From JBNKHG01 sp050290225 (GTDB lineage Bacteria; Pseudomonadota; Gammaproteobacteria; Pseudomonadales; Cellvibrionaceae): 9,396 nt of DNA. Below are positions 6,809-9,396 of this stretch, piece after piece. Within the stretch, counting starts at the first letter, position 1. Each line of letters begins with the position of its first letter. A program made the position numbers and the translations under genes. The notes beneath the pieces are model-generated. The model was not told where the DNA came from and did no database searches. It was given only the letters and a program-made list of their open reading frames with translations. The stretch spans positions 1-9,396 of the forward strand of contig JBNKHG010000041.1 of assembly GCA_050290225.1 (NCBI GenBank). The letters run 5' to 3'.

Positions 6809-9313
6809 CTATCGACGCAAATCGGTTGGCGCAGCCGACCAAATATAGTCACCGCTGGCCTTTGTCTTCACATCAACCAGAACGCTCTTCTCCAGTGAAA
6901 TCTGGGGCAAGCGCTTGTCTGTGTGAAAAACTGGCGGCTTGATCTGAGGCAACGTGTAAAACGGATTCTTGTTACTGCCTCGTGCGCGCTTGACGGTGAA
7001 ACCCTGTGCATCGGGCAAGGGCGAATAGCTCCGCAGGCGCAGGTTGCCGCCCAGCCGAGAGTGAACTTTCAGGTAAGTCACCTGCCCCGCTTCCCAGCGC
7101 ATATCCAGCACAAAGCCACCGCGCATCACCAGGCCCTTTACCTCACCCGATGGCCAGGCATTGGGCAGCGCTGGCAGCAGGTGCACGGCGCCGTCATGAC
7201 TCTGCGCCAGCATTTCTGCCACGCCGGAAGTAAAGCCGAAATTACCATCAATCTGGAATGGTGGATGGGCATCAAACATATTCGGATAGGTGCCACCGCT
7301 CTCGGTACCCCCATCGGGTGCTATTGCTGGCGTGATCTGGTCGCGAATCAATTTCAGGGCGCGGTCGCCGTCGAGCAGGCGCGCCCACAAATTGATTTTC
7401 CAGTTCATGGACCAACCGGTGGAGGGATCGCCACGCTGCTCCATGGTCACGCGGGCGGCGTTGAACAGATCCGGTGTGCGCAATGGCGAAATCTGGTTAC
7501 TGGGATAAAGACCGTAGAGGTGCGACACATGGCGATGATGATCCTGGGGCTTGTCCCAGTCTTGCAACCATTCCTGCAACTGGTGGTAACGGCCAATCTG
7601 CATGGGTGGCAACTGATCGATAATATGTTGCCAGCGACGGGCGGCGGCTTTGTCCAGGTCGAGTAACCTGGCTGCCTGGATACTGTGCGTGAACAAATCA
7701 AACAGCAACTGATTGTCCATCGTCACGCCAGCGGCAATCATGACACCGGTAGTCCAGGGGGCGTTTTCCGGTGAAATGGAGGGCGACACGATCAACCAAC
7801 CGGTTTTTGCATCGGGCACCAGGAAATCCTCGAAAAACTCACAGGCAGATTTCATGATGGGATACACACTGCGTAAAAAGTCTTTATCGCCGCTGTATTG
7901 AAATTTTTCCCACAGGTGTTGTACCAGCCAGGCATTACTGGTGGGCCAGGAGCCCCATGCCCAATCCACCCCACCGCTGATTCGCCAGATGTCGGTATTG
8001 TGGTGTGCCATCCAGCCACGCGCCCCGTACATGCGCTTGGCACTGTCCTGACCGGTAACAGACAGGTCACGGATCAGCGCTACCAACGGCTCATTAAGCT
8101 CGCTGAGGTTGGTCACCTCCGAGGGCCAGTAGTTCATCTCGGCATTAATGTTCAACGTGTATTTGCTGTCCCAGGGCGGCACAGAAAGAGGATTCCAAAT
8201 GCCTTGGAGATTGGCCGGCTGCGTACCCGGCTGAGACGAGGAGATCAACAGATAGCGGCCAAATTGGAAATAAAGGGCCACCAGGTCGGGATCATAGCGC
8301 TGGACGAAGGCGCGGATTCGCTGGTCAGTGGGTTCACTGGCGAAGTCGTTATGGCCCAGATCCAGCGCCACGCGATCGAAAAATCGGTGGTAATGGTCAG
8401 TATGCGCCTGCAAACGGTCAGCGAAGGCGCGCGCGCCTTCGCGAAATCGGCTTTCCGCCAATGCCATGGCGGATTCCGCACGCGCCTGAGCGTCGCCGCT
8501 GATATCCTGATAGTTGACGAAATTAGTGGCCATGGTCACCAGGATTACAACATCACTGGCGTCGCTTATGCGCAGTTGATTTCCCGCCGCCACCACGTCG
8601 CCATCCACATAGACCAGTTTGGCGAGATCAACCAGCTGCACCTGCCCTTTGACCCCCTCGTGATCGCGCGAGCGTCCGTGCATCTGTACAGTGCGTTTAC
8701 CCTCATCAACACGGGTATCCATGCCATCCGGGTGCGACAGGGAAAGCGTAAAGTTCAACGCCCCTGGACGGCTGGCGGTTAGTCGTATGGCGACTACCTG
8801 ATCCACAAAAGAGGTAAAGACTTCGCGCGTGTAGCGCACATCGCCCACGCGATAGTGGGTACGCGCTACGGCGTTGGCCAGATCCAGCTCGCGGTAGAAA
8901 TCCTGATAATCGTTGTGGCCATCGAAGTGAATTTGCAAGGCACCGGCCGATTGGTAAGGCATGCCCTGGGCGCCCTGGCTGGTGATGTGCTTCTCCGCCA
9001 GGCCGGAGGCAGCGGCATAATCACCGGTACTGAGCAAGCGGCGAATTTCCGGCAGGTTTTCCAGTGCAGAGAGGTTCAAGTTGTTGTGTGGCCCACCGGC
9101 CCAGAACGTGTCTTCGTTGAGTTGCAGAGTCTCGTCCGCAACACCGCCGTAGACCATCGCACCCAGACGGCCATTGCCCACCGGCAACGCCTCTTCCCAG
9201 CGACTGGCGGGTTTGTCGTACCAAAGCTTCAAACGCTGGCTGTCGGCCAGGGCTGAGTGGGTCGAGGACACAAGGATGGCCACCCCAGCCAGGATTCGTA
9301 GCCAAGCAAACAT
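6809..9313 (-). CDS. GH95 alpha-L-fucosidase/alpha-L-galactosidase, secreted
   Basis: An 834-residue inverting exo-enzyme that removes terminal alpha-1,2-linked L-fucose or alpha-L-galactose from plant oligosaccharides, probably in the periplasm. Residues 1-23 are a signal peptide ending ALA before Asp24. The N-terminal beta-domain (about 26-300) carries the family signature LPVGNGRLGAMVYG (43-56) and LNEDTFWAGGP. The (alpha/alpha)6 catalytic domain spans about 300-705: TLNINAEMNYWPSE supplies Asn388 and Asn390, PSISPEN supplies Glu516, and FQIDGNFG supplies Asp689. These match the AfcA (Bifidobacterium bifidum) residues N421/N423, E566 and D766. A C-terminal beta-domain completes the usual length. 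Residue 386, two before the first catalytic Asn, is Thr; plant fucosidases of the AXY8 type have His there, and Thr is associated with L-galactosidase activity. ATG 9313 follows a purine-rich leader (GGATAGAGAAA). It is the first complete gene of the run and is followed closely by the GH43 lipoprotein. Confidence 0.96.
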   Translation of the reverse strand: MFAWLRILAGVAILVSSTHSALADSQRLKLWYDKPASRWEEALPVGNGRLGAMVYGGVADETLQLNEDTFWAGGPHNNLNLSALENLPEIRRLLSTGDYAAASGLAEKHITSQGAQGMPYQSAGALQIHFDGHNDYQDFYRELDLANAVARTHYRVGDVRYTREVFTSFVDQVVAIRLTASRPGALNFTLSLSHPDGMDTRVDEGKRTVQMHGRSRDHEGVKGQVQLVDLAKLVYVDGDVVAAGNQLRISDASDVVILVTMATNFVNYQDISGDAQARAESAMALAESRFREGARAFADRLQAHTDHYHRFFDRVALDLGHNDFASEPTDQRIRAFVQRYDPDLVALYFQFGRYLLISSSQPGTQPANLQGIWNPLSVPPWDSKYTLNINAEMNYWPSEVTNLSELNEPLVALIRDLSVTGQDSAKRMYGARGWMAHHNTDIWRISGGVDWAWGSWPTSNAWLVQHLWEKFQYSGDKDFLRSVYPIMKSACEFFEDFLVPDAKTGWLIVSPSISPENAPWTTGVMIAAGVTMDNQLLFDLFTHSIQAARLLDLDKAAARRWQHIIDQLPPMQIGRYHQLQEWLQDWDKPQDHHRHVSHLYGLYPSNQISPLRTPDLFNAARVTMEQRGDPSTGWSMNWKINLWARLLDGDRALKLIRDQITPAIAPDGGTESGGTYPNMFDAHPPFQIDGNFGFTSGVAEMLAQSHDGAVHLLPALPNAWPSGEVKGLVMRGGFVLDMRWEAGQVTYLKVHSRLGGNLRLRSYSPLPDAQGFTVKRARGSNKNPFYTLPQIKPPVFHTDKRLPQISLEKSVLVDVKTKASGDYIWSAAPTDLRR
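8421..8442. repeat. 22-bp perfect palindrome inside the GH95 gene
   Basis: The half-site GCGAAGGCGCG is followed directly by its exact reverse complement CGCGCCTTCGC, with no loop. It lies in codons for residues about 291-298 (REGARAFA) of GH95, in a helical linker between the N-terminal and catalytic domains. The centre is alternating GC. It may be a by-product of GC-rich Arg/Ala codons; no function is evident. Confidence 0.5.
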
Positions 9314-9347
9314 TTTCTCTATCCGAATAGTTATTCTTTATAAAGGT

Positions 9348-9372
9348 GCGGCGGGCAACCATTGCCCGCCGC
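9348..9372 (-). terminator. GC-rich hairpin, probable terminator of the upstream gene
   Basis: Arms GCGGCGGGCAA and TTGCCCGCCGC are perfect 11-nt reverse complements with a 3-nt loop; a one-base bulge would allow further GTG/CAC pairing. On the minus strand it follows a possible stop at 9379 by 6 nt and is followed by ACCTTTATAAAG, a short and imperfect T-run. A Rho-independent terminator is likely. A REP-like extragenic palindrome is an alternative. Its position makes GH95 the probable first gene of a new transcript, although I see no good promoter in the remaining 35 nt before the GH95 ATG. Confidence 0.6.
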
Positions 9373-9378
9373 CACAAA

Positions 9379-9396
9379 CTACTTCAAAAACGGCGA
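9379..9396 (-). CDS. Possible C-terminal end of an upstream gene (partial)
   Basis: The frame TCG CCG TTT TTG AAG TAG (Ser-Pro-Phe-Leu-Lys-stop) enters from the window edge and stops 6 nt before the terminator-like hairpin at 9348-9372. That spacing is what a real gene end looks like. Five codons are far too few to identify a product, and the stop could be chance. Confidence 0.35.
   Translation of the reverse strand, partial: SPFLK

Noticed and set aside
6774..6842. TTG-initiated 23-residue N-terminal extension of the GH43 lipoprotein
   Set aside because: It would overlap the GH95 end and push a perfect lipoprotein signal inside the protein; ATG 6773 gives a standard signal with Cys17.
6923..7666. 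247-codon plus-strand ORF opposite the GH95 C-terminal half
   Set aside because: It is a shadow of the GH95 frame; low-complexity, family-less translation.
7898..8782. 294-codon plus-strand ORF antisense to GH95
   Set aside because: It is fully contained opposite a GH95 gene with intact motifs, its translation resembles no family I know, and long antisense frames are expected opposite GC-rich codons.
1..9396. CRISPR array, tRNA, rRNA, insertion sequence or phage genes
   Set aside because: No regularly spaced repeats, tRNA-like cloverleaf, rRNA-like sequence or transposase/integrase motifs were seen on either strand.

Overview
The window looks like a polysaccharide-utilisation locus from a Gram-negative, plant-cell-wall-degrading bacterium. 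Two enzymes carry lipoprotein signals, two carry Sec signal peptides, and one regulator has a two-segment transmembrane topology with a probable periplasmic sensor. Gene style, the moderately GC-rich DNA and a LacI-type operator fit a gammaproteobacterium of the Cellvibrio/Saccharophagus/Teredinibacter type. That placement is inference; there is no rRNA or other phylogenetic marker here.

All recognised genes lie on the minus strand, so transcription runs from high to low coordinates. At the right edge are the last five codons and stop of a possible upstream gene (9379-9396), followed by a strong hairpin (9348-9372). Then come a secreted GH95 alpha-L-fucosidase/alpha-L-galactosidase (9313-6809), a GH43 lipoprotein (6773-5040) starting 35 nt after the GH95 stop, a 170-nt gap holding a large dyad (4975-5027), and a second, secreted GH43 (4869-3280). 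A perfect 26-nt hairpin (3188-3213) separates this from a membrane-anchored AraC-type regulator (3169-2003). After a 190-nt gap with a LacI-type operator (1893-1904) comes a GH3 exo-beta-glucosidase lipoprotein (1812 to beyond position 1). No gene-free stretch exceeds 300 bases.

Together the enzymes look like the periplasmic exo-acting end of a pathway for branched plant oligosaccharides. GH95 removes terminal L-fucose or L-galactose, the GH43 pair removes L-arabinofuranose and/or D-xylose, and GH3 removes beta-linked glucose (or xylose). Xyloglucan is the leading candidate substrate. L-galactose-decorated glucuronoarabinoxylan is a real alternative, because the GH95 has Thr where fucose-specific members are recalled to have His. 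No transporter, endo-glycanase or GH31 is in the window.

The most unusual elements are the transmembrane AraC regulator with a CIA30/CBM11-like periplasmic domain, the three intergenic dyads between cistrons, and a 17-codon leader ORF whose stop overlaps the GH3 start (TAATG).
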